From Acidimicrobiaceae bacterium (GTDB taxonomy: Bacteria > Actinomycetota > Acidimicrobiia > Acidimicrobiales > RAAP-2), in NCBI GenBank assembly GCA_003133685.1, contig PKYQ01000030.1:40131-104130 (forward strand): a stretch of 64,000 nt of DNA. Reading direction: 5' to 3'. The stretch's first letter is position 1, and each line of letters begins with the position of its first letter. A model generated the notes under the pieces. The model did not search any database and was not told the origin of the DNA. It worked only from the letters and a program-made list of their open reading frames with translations. A program made the position numbers and the translations under genes. Shown piece after piece: positions 8,743-17,202 of this stretch.

Positions 8743-9705
8743 ATGATTGTCGTACGTGACGCTGAGACGTCAAAGCTGTCGTCGCGCGAGTCGGTAATGG
8801 CCATCGGCGTCTTCGACGGCCTGCACTTGGGCCATCAAGCCGTCATCGACATGTTGTTACGCCTCGACGCCGATCGAGCCAAGGACGTGTTGTCGACCAT
8901 CGTCACGTTCGATCCGCATCCCGCGCAGGTTCTCGCGCCCGAACGTGCGCCGCGACTACTCGGAACGCTCGAGCAACGACTCGAAGGGTTCGAAGCGCTG
9001 GGGATCGAACAGGTTCGTGTCGTCACGTTTGACCGACACCTCGCGAGTGAGTCGGCGTCGGATTTCATTGCGCGCGTGTTGGTCGGTGAGTTGCACGCGT
9101 GCGAGATCGTCGTGGGCGAGGACTTTCGTTTCGGCCACGACCGAGCCGGCGACGTCGCGCTGCTCAGTGCGCAGGGGCAGCGTTTCGGGTTTGAGGTCCT
9201 CGAGGCACCGTCCTTCGGCGAGCCGCGATGGAGTTCGAGCGCCGCGCGAGAGGCCCTCGAACGGGGCGACGTTGACGCGGCGACCGCGACGCTCGGTCGT
9301 CCCTTCGTGCTTCGCGGGCGCGTGGAGCACGGTGACGCGCGAGGGGGAGGACTCGGCTTCGCGACCGCGAACGTCGCGACCGAGCCCATGCAGTTAGTGC
9401 CGCTCGAAGGAATCTATGCCGGCGCGGCGAGAACGCTTGATCGTCAGTGGCGTCCCGCGGCGATATCGATCGGCACGCGCCCTCAGTTCTACGAAAACGG
9501 CCCGCTCCTCGTCGAAGTCCACCTGCCCGGTTACGAAGCAGACCTCTACGACGCCTCGCTCGACGTGGCCTTTTTGTCACGCCTTAGGGGTGAAGAGGTC
9601 TTTTCGGACGTGGGCGCATTGGTGGCCCAGATCGGACGCGACGTGCAACAAACCGTGGAGATATTCAAGAAATTCTCAACGTTCACCTCGGCACTGCTAG
9701 AATAG
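8743..9705 (+). CDS. ribF: Bifunctional riboflavin kinase / FAD synthetase
   Basis: Phosphorylates riboflavin to FMN and adenylates FMN to FAD. The N-terminal nucleotidyltransferase half shows GVFDGLHLGHQ (about residues 22-32), TFDPHPAQVL and the GEDFRFGHDRAGD motif; the C-terminal kinase half shows GRPFVLRGRVEHGDARG and GFATANV followed by a GIYAG segment. Length (320) is normal for the family. It follows truB as in most bacteria. No ribosome site is seen, and a TANNNT box 6 bases upstream suggests an additional leaderless transcript. Confidence 0.94.
   Translation: MIVVRDAETSKLSSRESVMAIGVFDGLHLGHQAVIDMLLRLDADRAKDVLSTIVTFDPHPAQVLAPERAPRLLGTLEQRLEGFEALGIEQVRVVTFDRHLASESASDFIARVLVGELHACEIVVGEDFRFGHDRAGDVALLSAQGQRFGFEVLEAPSFGEPRWSSSAAREALERGDVDAATATLGRPFVLRGRVEHGDARGGGLGFATANVATEPMQLVPLEGIYAGAARTLDRQWRPAAISIGTRPQFYENGPLLVEVHLPGYEADLYDASLDVAFLSRLRGEEVFSDVGALVAQIGRDVQQTVEIFKKFSTFTSALLE
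9695..9703 (+). promoter_or_regulatory. Extended -10 promoter of rpsO inside the end of ribF
   Basis: TGC-TAGAAT, the same extended form as the rimP promoter. The -35 is weak. The predicted start near 9710 is followed by a hairpin (GTCAGC 9713-9718 with GCTGAC 9722-9727), which would cap the 5' end of the rpsO leader. Confidence 0.5.
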
Positions 9706-9791
9706 ATGTTCGGTCAGCGACGCTGACTATGTGGGTCGTCACGTTGGCGACTTGCTACGAGACATCCGACTCATAAGGCAAATAAAACGTT

Positions 9792-10049
9792 ATGGCTGAG
9801 AAGCAGCAGATCATCAAGGACTACCAGGCGCACGCGACAGACACGGGTTCCCCCGAAGTCCAGGTGGCGATTCTGACGGACCGGATCGCCCACCTCACCG
9901 AGCACCTCAAGGTCCACAAGGGTGATCATCACACCCGTCGTGGTCTCATGAAGCTCATCGGCCAACGTCGCCGTCTGCTCGATTACGTGCAGCGCGGAAA
10001 TGTCGAGCGCTACCGCGCTTTGATCGGCCGTCTCGGCATTCGTCGCTAG
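9792..10049 (+). CDS. rpsO: 30S ribosomal protein S15
   Basis: Primary 16S rRNA-binding protein of the 30S platform. The 85-residue sequence carries the conserved [32 protein letters not shown] and the Arg-rich [13 protein letters not shown] segments, and is slightly shorter than the usual 89. Preceded by an AT-rich leader with AAGG at 9776-9779, and followed by the structured rpsO-pnp gap. S15 commonly represses its own translation by binding its leader. Confidence 0.96.
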   Translation: MAEKQQIIKDYQAHATDTGSPEVQVAILTDRIAHLTEHLKVHKGDHHTRRGLMKLIGQRRRLLDYVQRGNVERYRALIGRLGIRR

Positions 10050-10058
10050 CCGTACGGT

Positions 10059-10144
10059 ACGTTGACGCCGTCAACGTGCTCAACACATCCGATTCCTCGG
10101 AGGCCAGTGGAGAACAGTCGCGATTCGCGAAGGTTGCCCACTGG
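10059..10144 (+). promoter_or_regulatory. Two hairpins in the rpsO-pnp intergenic RNA
   Basis: First, ACGTTGAC (10059-10066) pairs perfectly with GTCAACGT (10070-10077) around three bases. Second, CCAGTGG (10104-10110) pairs with CCACTGG (10138-10144), enclosing an inner TCGCG-ATT-CGCGA hairpin (10118-10130). Neither has a T-run. In Escherichia coli the same intergenic region carries a terminator and an RNase III site through which PNPase limits its own synthesis; a comparable role here is inference. Confidence 0.5.
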
Positions 10145-10185
10145 GATCCGGGCGGAGTGTTGCTAACCAAATAGGAGCAATACCA

Positions 10186-12648
10186 ATGACTGACGCAATC
10201 CGCGTAAGTAGCCCCATAACGGGCACCGAAAAGACTTTGAGCTTTGAAGCGGGCCACCTGGCCCAACTGGCCGACGGAGCCGTCGTGGCTCGCATCGGCG
10301 ACACCATGTTGCTGGCGACCGTCGCCGCGGCCAAGAGCGTGCGAGAAGGCATCGACTTCTTCCCACTCACCGTCGACATCGAAGAGCGCGCCTACGCCGC
10401 CGGCAAGATTCCCGGCGCCTTCTTCCGTCGCGAGGGCAAGCCCTCCGACCAGGCGGTCCTCACTTGTCGTCTCATCGACCGACCGCTGCGACCTTCGTTC
10501 CCGAAGGGCTTTCGCAACGAGATCCAGGTCGTCGGCACGATCTTCAGCGCCGACCAGGAGAACCCGTACGACGTCTTGGCCATCAACGCCGCCTCGGCCG
10601 CGTTGATGATCTCGGGCATCCCCTTCGAGGGACCGATTGGCGCCGTGCGTATGGCCTACACCACCGATGGTGAGTGGGCGCCGCACCCGACGTACCAAGA
10701 GGGCGACGCCGCGACCTTCGAACTCGTCGTCGCCGGACGCGCATTGAGCGACTCCGCTGACGCCGACGTGGCGATCATGATGGTCGAAGCGGGCGGCACC
10801 GAAGGTTCCTTCGAGAAGTACGCCGACGGCGCGCCGAAGGTCTCCGAAGAGGTGCTCTCGGCCGGACTCGAGGCGTCCAAGCTGTGGATCCGCGAGTCGA
10901 TCAACCTCCAGCGCGAACTGGTGAAGAACTTCGTCGCCGCACGCGGGCCGATCACGCCGATGGAGTACCAGACGGTCGCCGACTACCAAGACGACGTCTA
11001 CGAGAGCGTCGAGGCCATGGGTGCCACGTCGCTGTCCGAAGCGAACAAGCTGACGACCAAGGCCGCGCGCAACGAGGCCCTCGCCGCCGCCACGGCCTCG
11101 ATCATCGAGCACCTGAAGGACGAGTTCCCGAACCGTCTGAGCGAGATCAAGGCGGCCGTCCGTTCGGTCACCAAGAAGATCGTGCGACGGCGCATCGTCG
11201 ACGAGGGCGTGCGTATCGACGGACGAACCGTCACCGACATCCGTCCGCTCTCGGCCGAGATCGACCTCTTCCCGATGACGCACGGCTCGGCCATGTTCCA
11301 GCGCGGCGAGACCCAGGTGGTCAACGTGACGACGCTCGGCATGCCCCGCATGCGCCAGCAGCTCGACACGATCGGTCCGGACGAGTTTCGCCGCTACATG
11401 CACCACTACAACTTCCCGCCCTATTCGGTCGGAGAGACGGGCCGCGTCGGCATGCCCAAGCGCCGCGAGATCGGCCACGGCATGCTGGCCGAGCGTGCAT
11501 TGATCCCCGTACTGCCGAGCGAAGAGGACTTCGCCTACACGCTGCGCGTGGTCTCGGACGTCCTGCAGTCCAACGGCTCGACGTCAATGGCGTCGGTCTG
11601 TGGCTCGACGCTTTCGCTCATGGCGGCCGGCGTGCCGATCAAGGCACCCGTCGCGGGTATCGCGATGGGTCTCGTCTACGACGACGGTAAGTACGTCACG
11701 TTGACCGACATTCTCGGAGCCGAGGACGCCTTCGGCGACATGGACTTCAAGGTCGCCGGCACCGCCGACGCCGTGACCGCGTTGCAGCTCGACACGAAGA
11801 TCGACGGCCTCCCGGCCGAGGTCCTGTCGAACGCGCTGGACCAGGCCAAGACGGCGCGGTTGTTGATCTTGAACGTGCTCACCAACACCATTCCCGAGCC
11901 TCGGGCTCAGGTCGCTGAAGTGGCGCCGAAGATCGTGTCGCTGCAGATTCCGATCGACAAGATCGGTGAAGTCATCGGCCCCAAGGGCAAGGTCATCAAC
12001 ACCTTGCAGCAAGAGACCGGTGCGGACATCGCGGTCGACGACGACGGCGTCGTCGGCACGGTTACCATCGGTGCCAAGGACGGTCGCGCCGTGGAAGAGG
12101 CTCGTCGACGCATCGCGATGATCCTCGATCCGCCGACGCCGGAAGTCGGAGCGACCTATCAGGGCCGCGTCGTCAACATCGCCAAGTTCGGTGCCTTCGT
12201 GAGCATCATGCCCGGACGTGACGGCCTCTTGCACATCTCAAAGATGGCACCGCTCAACGGCGGCAAGCGCATCGGTCAGGTGGAGGACGTCCTCGAACTC
12301 GGTCAGGCGATCGAAGTCAAGGTCGACGACATTGACCCGCAGGGCAAGGTCTCGCTCTCACTGGTCGGCGACTTCCCGGAGTCCGAGGAGGGCGACGCTC
12401 GTCCTCCTCGCCGTGACGCCGATCGTGGTGATCGTGGCGATCGAGGCAGTCGTGACCGTGAGCGTGGTCCTCGCGACCGTGCGCCGCGCGACAACGCCCC
12501 GGCGTCGCGCCCGACCGCGTCGTCTTCGTCCTTCGAGGCGGCCTTCGAGGCCGAGCTCGCGGACGAGATCGGCGACCTGGGCCCCGGCGGCCCGGCCTTC
12601 GTCGATGGCGACGCGTCGCGTCGTAGTCCTCGACCACGTCGCCGTTAG
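10186..12648 (+). CDS. pnp: Polyribonucleotide nucleotidyltransferase (PNPase)
   Basis: 3'-to-5' phosphorolytic exoribonuclease of the RNA degradation machinery. Parts in order: RNase PH domain 1, an all-helical segment, RNase PH domain 2 (FPPYSVGETGRVGMPKRREIGHG), a KH domain (IDKIGEVIGPKGKVINTLQ) and an S1 domain (YQGRVVNIAKFGAFVSIMPGRDGLLHIS). A tail of about 75 residues, rich in Arg, Asp and Gly, follows S1, as in several actinobacteria. ATG start with AGGAG (10171-10175). 820 residues. A terminator lies directly after the stop. Confidence 0.97.
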   Translation: MTDAIRVSSPITGTEKTLSFEAGHLAQLADGAVVARIGDTMLLATVAAAKSVREGIDFFPLTVDIEERAYAAGKIPGAFFRREGKPSDQAVLTCRLIDRPLRPSFPKGFRNEIQVVGTIFSADQENPYDVLAINAASAALMISGIPFEGPIGAVRMAYTTDGEWAPHPTYQEGDAATFELVVAGRALSDSADADVAIMMVEAGGTEGSFEKYADGAPKVSEEVLSAGLEASKLWIRESINLQRELVKNFVAARGPITPMEYQTVADYQDDVYESVEAMGATSLSEANKLTTKAARNEALAAATASIIEHLKDEFPNRLSEIKAAVRSVTKKIVRRRIVDEGVRIDGRTVTDIRPLSAEIDLFPMTHGSAMFQRGETQVVNVTTLGMPRMRQQLDTIGPDEFRRYMHHYNFPPYSVGETGRVGMPKRREIGHGMLAERALIPVLPSEEDFAYTLRVVSDVLQSNGSTSMASVCGSTLSLMAAGVPIKAPVAGIAMGLVYDDGKYVTLTDILGAEDAFGDMDFKVAGTADAVTALQLDTKIDGLPAEVLSNALDQAKTARLLILNVLTNTIPEPRAQVAEVAPKIVSLQIPIDKIGEVIGPKGKVINTLQQETGADIAVDDDGVVGTVTIGAKDGRAVEEARRRIAMILDPPTPEVGATYQGRVVNIAKFGAFVSIMPGRDGLLHISKMAPLNGGKRIGQVEDVLELGQAIEVKVDDIDPQGKVSLSLVGDFPESEEGDARPPRRDADRGDRGDRGSRDRERGPRDRAPRDNAPASRPTASSSSFEAAFEAELADEIGDLGPGGPAFVDGDASRRSPRPRRR

Positions 12649-12653
12649 TCGTT

Positions 12654-12709
12654 CGAAGCCCGTGTTGTTCGGTCCCCGTGACCGTGCACCACGGGCTTCG
12701 TGCTTTTTC
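12654..12709 (+). terminator. Intrinsic terminator after pnp
   Basis: CGAAGCCCGTG (12654-12664) pairs perfectly with CACGGGCTTCG (12690-12700); the 25-base loop can form an inner GGTC/GACC stem. A TTTTT run follows at 12704-12708. It closes the rimP-pnp operon. A possible -10 (TAGCGT, 12711-12716) for the next gene begins immediately after it. Confidence 0.8.
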
Positions 12710-12723
12710 GTAGCGTGGAGCCA

Positions 12724-15423
12724 ATGAGTCTGATCGGCCCCACGCATTCCAAGAGGTGGTGGCGACCTCTCTCCCCGGGAGATCGGCGGGCGTTCATCGC
12801 GATGTTCGCGGTGCCGACACTGCTCTTCGTCATCCCGGCGCTGCTGGGTCATCCGGCGATCGACGGCGACAACCTGATCCAAAATTTCCCGCTGCGCGTC
12901 CTCAGTGGCCAACAGATCGCCTCGGGCCACCTCCCGCTCTTCAACCCGTTGGCCGATTCCGGGACTCCGTTGCTCGGGGGACTGAATGCCGGGGCGCTCT
13001 ATCCGTTGACGGTGATCTTCGCCTTCGTGCCGCCAATCGCCGCGTGGCTCATCAACTGCATCGCCGTCTACGTGATCGCCGCGACCGGCATGTTCGCACT
13101 GCTGCGTTGGCACGGGATGCGCACGCTGTCGTCTTTCGCCGCCGCGATGAGTTTCGCCTACTCCGGCGCCATGGTCGGACAGCTCGTCCACTTGGGCGTC
13201 GTCCAGGGCTTCGCCTTCATCCCCTGGGCCACGTTGATCCTGGTCTCGCTCTCTCGTCGGCTCTCCCTGGAGCCGACGACCACCACGTGGCGCCACTACG
13301 CGCGAGTGTCCAAACCCTGGATCTGGGGCTACGCGCTCGTATGGGGACTGACCTTTCTTACTGGGGAGCCCCGCGGCATCGCCGAGATCGAACTGTTGAC
13401 GTTGATCATCGGTCCGTCGGTGTTGCTGATTTCCAGTTCGTACTGGATTCAAACGTGGCGGGGACGCGTCGCCTACGTCGTCGCCCTCGCGGCGGGCCTC
13501 GCGTGGGGGTGCGCCATTGGTCTGGTGCAGCTCCTGCCGGGTTGGTCGTTCATCGGCTTCTCGCAACGTTCGTCGATCAGTTACAGCTTCTTCGGCGCCG
13601 GTTCGTTGGTGGTGCGCTGGACGTCGCTACTCTTCGTGCCCGACATCTTTGGCGGGAACGGATCGGGTGGTCAGCCGAATTATTTCGCGCATTACAACCT
13701 GCCCGAGGTGACCGGCTACGTCGGACTGCTCGCGCTCATTGCGACGTTCGCGTTCATCTCTAAGTTGACGCGCCGCGGGTGGAAGGGCGAGGACCGTGAC
13801 TACGTCCTGTACTTCGTGATCCTGGTCGTCGGACTCTTCGCGACGTGGGGCTCGTACACGCCACTCGGTCACCTGTTTCGCGACATTCCCTTGTACGGCA
13901 GTACGCGCTTGCAGAGTCGCAACATCATCCTCGTGGACTTCGCGATGACCGCGCTACTCGGATGGTGGCTCCATCGCCTCGAGACGCGTCGTACGGCGTT
14001 GGCCGGACTCGAGGGTCGTGCGAAATGGTTCACGCTCGCGCCAGCCTTCGCGGTCATCGCGCTCTGCGTCGGACTGTTCCTCTGGGGCGCTCGAATCGTC
14101 TCGTACCTCGGGGTCTTTCCCCAACAAGAGGACCTCGCGCAGGACATGCACCTCTCGTACGGGCTCCACCTCGTGATCGCGGTCGTCACCGTGCTGGCGC
14201 TGTTGCGCTGGCGATCATCGAAGAACCTCATGAGAGTCGTCATGGGCGTCGTGGTGGCCGACGTCCTCGTGTTCCTGATCTTTAGCACCGCGGGACTTAT
14301 TGGCGGTTCGGGGCTCACGGAACCAACGAGGGCGAACGCGTTGGCCCTCTTCGGCAACAACGGGCGAACCGCGCTCGTGGACCAGGGCGGCGCCCATCAA
14401 CATCAGTTCCAAGCGCTCGGTGTGCCGAACATGAACGTCTTCACGAAGTTGCCCAGCGTCCAGGGATACGGGTCGCTCATCTCGACGATCTACGACGACT
14501 CAACGGGCACTCATCCGCAGGCGGCGCTCGATCCCTGTCGACTCGCTGACGGGACGTTCACGCAACTGCGACTCTCGGCAATCGCGGTCTCGTACGCGCA
14601 GTTGAGTCACAACGTGATCGTGCCGATGCCACCGGCGCCGAACTGTCGCATGGCGCCGCCCTCAGCCACGACGAAGCGCTACTTTGGTCAGTTGTTGCGC
14701 GTCGCGAAAGTGAATCTCCACGGACGCGGTGGCCGCATGGTGTCGTCGGGCACGGTGTACTTGAGCCTGATCGATGCGAAGGGCCGTCCGTTCGGTTCGG
14801 TATTCCACGAGCCCGGCGCGAGCGATATGACCTTCAGCGTGAACGGGCGAACGTCCGAGGCGGCCGGATTCGAACTGACCGCAACAAAGGCCGTGTCGAT
14901 TGGTGATGCCGAAGTCACACAGGTCAGTCCACTCAAGATCACTTACGATTTGAATTCGCCGATGCAAGAGGCGCTGGACAGCTCTTATTGGCAACTCAGC
15001 GATACCGTCGGAACGTTCTCGGTGTTCAAGGCTTTGACGGTGAAATCGAGCGTCTGGTTGACGTCGCCTTCGAGTGGCACCATTTCTCATCTGGATGACG
15101 CCGCCTATGGCGACACGTGGGTCACCGTGCACGCGACGTCACCGGTCACGCTGGTCCGTTCAATGGCGTATCTCCCCGGATGGCGAGCGACGGCACTTAA
15201 CACGACGTCGGGCAAGAGTGAAGCGCTCAAGGTATCGCGCAATGGTCTCATCCAGCAGGTGTCCGTGCCGATCGGCGATTGGAACATCCACTTCCATTAC
15301 CACGCGCCCTACATCGAGGTGAGTCTGGCCGCGTCGATCGTGGGCAGCGTATTGATCATCGGCGTGGGCGTGTACCTCGTCGTCGACGAACGCCGACGAC
15401 GCGAGGATAAGGTGCGGTCGTGA
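12724..15423 (+). CDS. YfhO-family polytopic membrane protein
   Basis: Large membrane protein (899 residues) of the YfhO type, a group thought to be lipid-linked-sugar glycosyltransferases of the GT-C fold in cell-envelope glycosylation. Seen: about twelve hydrophobic segments in the first 560 residues, starting at FIAMFAVPTLLFVIPALLG, with the typical loop containing DNLIQNFPLR and FNPLADSGTPLLGG; then a long extracytoplasmic part and a last hydrophobic helix before the RRRRED tail. Start ATG 12724 has GGAG at 12717-12720, poorly spaced, and a TAGCGT box 7 bases upstream. Its stop overlaps the dapB start (GTGA). The substrate cannot be deduced, and the dapB linkage gives no clear clue. Confidence 0.8.
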   Translation: MSLIGPTHSKRWWRPLSPGDRRAFIAMFAVPTLLFVIPALLGHPAIDGDNLIQNFPLRVLSGQQIASGHLPLFNPLADSGTPLLGGLNAGALYPLTVIFAFVPPIAAWLINCIAVYVIAATGMFALLRWHGMRTLSSFAAAMSFAYSGAMVGQLVHLGVVQGFAFIPWATLILVSLSRRLSLEPTTTTWRHYARVSKPWIWGYALVWGLTFLTGEPRGIAEIELLTLIIGPSVLLISSSYWIQTWRGRVAYVVALAAGLAWGCAIGLVQLLPGWSFIGFSQRSSISYSFFGAGSLVVRWTSLLFVPDIFGGNGSGGQPNYFAHYNLPEVTGYVGLLALIATFAFISKLTRRGWKGEDRDYVLYFVILVVGLFATWGSYTPLGHLFRDIPLYGSTRLQSRNIILVDFAMTALLGWWLHRLETRRTALAGLEGRAKWFTLAPAFAVIALCVGLFLWGARIVSYLGVFPQQEDLAQDMHLSYGLHLVIAVVTVLALLRWRSSKNLMRVVMGVVVADVLVFLIFSTAGLIGGSGLTEPTRANALALFGNNGRTALVDQGGAHQHQFQALGVPNMNVFTKLPSVQGYGSLISTIYDDSTGTHPQAALDPCRLADGTFTQLRLSAIAVSYAQLSHNVIVPMPPAPNCRMAPPSATTKRYFGQLLRVAKVNLHGRGGRMVSSGTVYLSLIDAKGRPFGSVFHEPGASDMTFSVNGRTSEAAGFELTATKAVSIGDAEVTQVSPLKITYDLNSPMQEALDSSYWQLSDTVGTFSVFKALTVKSSVWLTSPSSGTISHLDDAAYGDTWVTVHATSPVTLVRSMAYLPGWRATALNTTSGKSEALKVSRNGLIQQVSVPIGDWNIHFHYHAPYIEVSLAASIVGSVLIIGVGVYLVVDERRRREDKVRS

Positions 15424-16187
15424 AAGCTCTCGCGATCAATGGTGGGGCCGGACGTATGGGACAGATTCTTGCCGGCGGTCTCGGTTCGCTCGGCCAATTC
15501 TCCATCAGCGCTCTCATTGACGCGCGCGAGCCGAGTGAACTTTTCGGCGCCGCCTACGCCTCGTCGTTCGACGGCGTGGACGCTGGCTCAATCGACGTTG
15601 TCGTCGACTTCTCGTCGCCCGAAGGCGTGGTGGCCTCGGCGGCGTGGTGCGCGGCCCACGGCAAAGGCCTCGTCATCGGCACGACGGGCCTGTCGGACGA
15701 ACAGCGTCAATCAGTCGAAGAGGCCGCGACCAAAGTCGGAGTGTTGATCGCGGCGAACTACTCCGTCGGGGCCGTGCTCTCCGAAAAGTTTGCCGCGATG
15801 GCGGCGCCGTATTTCGATCGGGTCGAGATTATCGAGTTGCATCACGACAAGAAAGTCGACGCTCCGTCTGGTACGTCGATCGCCGCGGCGAAGGGAATCG
15901 CGACAGCGCGCGCCGCGGCCGGATTGCCCGAGATGATCGATCCAACCATTCGCCACACGGTCGCCGGCGCACGAGGTGCCGACACAGTCGGCGGCATCAA
16001 GATTCACTCCGTGCGCCTACCGGGCCTCGTCGCTCACCAAGAGATCCTTTTCGGCGGACCGGGCGAGGGCTTGACCATACGACACGACTCATTCGATCGT
16101 TTGAGTTTCGTCCAAGGCGTGGCGCTCGCCGCTGACGCCATCGACGCGACGCCGCGACTCATCGACGGGATTGAATCGCTGATTTGA
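15420..16187 (+). CDS. dapB: 4-hydroxy-tetrahydrodipicolinate reductase DapB
   Basis: Second committed step of diaminopimelate/lysine synthesis: reduces HTPA to tetrahydrodipicolinate with NAD(P)H. The dinucleotide-binding motif is GGAGRMGQ (8-15), slightly divergent from the usual GxxGRMG spacing; the catalytic segment ELHHDKKVDAPSGT (about 140-153) with the His-His and Lys is intact. 255 residues. GTG start overlapping the stop of the YfhO-like gene by 4 bases. dapA follows after 118 bases. Confidence 0.95.
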   Translation: MKALAINGGAGRMGQILAGGLGSLGQFSISALIDAREPSELFGAAYASSFDGVDAGSIDVVVDFSSPEGVVASAAWCAAHGKGLVIGTTGLSDEQRQSVEEAATKVGVLIAANYSVGAVLSEKFAAMAAPYFDRVEIIELHHDKKVDAPSGTSIAAAKGIATARAAAGLPEMIDPTIRHTVAGARGADTVGGIKIHSVRLPGLVAHQEILFGGPGEGLTIRHDSFDRLSFVQGVALAADAIDATPRLIDGIESLI

Positions 16188-16293
16188 GAGTTGTCAGTGC
16201 GGTCGAGACGTCAAGTTCGTGACGTTGCATTTCATTGCGACGCAAAGCCCCGTTGGACTGACGCCACGTCGCGGCCTCTTCGTCAATGACTGG

Positions 16294-16299
16294 TAACTT
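16294..16299 (+). promoter_or_regulatory. -10 box for leaderless dapA transcript
   Basis: TAACTT ends exactly 6 bases before the dapA ATG (16306); no ribosome site is present in the 118-base gap. The box is not part of a coding sequence, which makes chance less likely than for boxes that overlap stop codons. Confidence 0.55.
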
Positions 16300-16305
16300 C
16301 GAAGT

Positions 16306-17202
16306 ATGACGACACCTCGTTTTGGTCGCGTTCTCACCGCCATGGTGACGCCATTTCGAGCGGACGGCGCAATCGATTTTGACGTCGCGATAGAACTCGC
16401 GACCTATTTGGTCGCCGAAGGGATCGACGGATTGGTCGTCGCCGGTTCGACCGGCGAAGGATCTTCACTGTCGGACAAGGAGAAACTCGAACTGTTCGCC
16501 TGTGTCGCGGGCGCCGTTGAAGTACCCGTCCTGGCCGGTTCGACCTTTGCCGACACCGCTCGTTCGGTGGAACTCACTCGTCAGGTCCTCGACACCGGTG
16601 TCACGGGCGTGCTGGCGACGACGCCGGCCTACGCGCGTCCGAGTCAAAAGGGCATCGCCGCCCACTTCGCCGCCATCGCCAATTCGACGGAACTCCCGAT
16701 CATGCTCTACGACATCCCTTCGCGCACGGGCCGAAAGATCGCGTCGACGACGACGATTGATCTCGTCTCGTCGCATTCGAACATCGTTGCCATAAAAGAT
16801 GCGTCGGGCGACTTCGTGAGTGCCGCCCACTACAAGTCCGTTCTCGGTGACGACATCGACCTCTACAGCGGCGACGACTCGGTGGTGCTGCCGTTCATGG
16901 GTGTCGGGGCGGTCGGCCTCGTGTCGGTCGCGGCGCATTGGGCCGCTCGCGAGTTCGTGCAGATGGTCGAGAGCGCCGAACGAGGTGACTGGGTCCGGGC
17001 GAGAGCGTTCAATGAACGACTGGCCACGAGTTACGTCTTCGAATCCAGCGATTTGTATCCGAACCCGATGCCCGCGAAGGCGGCGATGCGTTATCTCGGA
17101 ATTGATGTCGGCCAGTGCCGACTGCCGCACTCTGAGGGTGACGACACTCTCGACGCGGACGCGGCCAAGATCGTGGCCGCACTCCAGGCATCACGTGGCT
17201 AA
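16306..17202 (+). CDS. dapA: 4-hydroxy-tetrahydrodipicolinate synthase DapA
   Basis: Condenses pyruvate with aspartate semialdehyde, the first committed step to diaminopimelate and lysine. TIM-barrel aldolase with GSTGEGSSLSDKEK, the Tyr in MLYDIPSRTG and the Schiff-base Lys in IVAIKDASGDF. 298 residues, normal length. Its last bases overlap the RNase J start. In many Gram-positive bacteria and actinobacteria dapA precedes an RNase J gene, as here. Confidence 0.96.
   Translation: MTTPRFGRVLTAMVTPFRADGAIDFDVAIELATYLVAEGIDGLVVAGSTGEGSSLSDKEKLELFACVAGAVEVPVLAGSTFADTARSVELTRQVLDTGVTGVLATTPAYARPSQKGIAAHFAAIANSTELPIMLYDIPSRTGRKIASTTTIDLVSSHSNIVAIKDASGDFVSAAHYKSVLGDDIDLYSGDDSVVLPFMGVGAVGLVSVAAHWAAREFVQMVESAERGDWVRARAFNERLATSYVFESSDLYPNPMPAKAAMRYLGIDVGQCRLPHSEGDDTLDADAAKIVAALQASRG

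Noticed and set aside
12358..13566. Minus-strand frame of about 400 codons over the end of pnp and the YfhO-like gene
   Set aside because: Composition is Arg/Gln/Gly/Asp-rich without hydrophobic core, it spans the pnp terminator, and it is antisense to two well-supported genes.
16820..17194. Long in-frame N-terminal extension of RNase J
   Set aside because: It overlaps dapA fully and is Arg/Ser-rich shadow sequence; the conserved RNase J N-terminus starts at GTG 17195.
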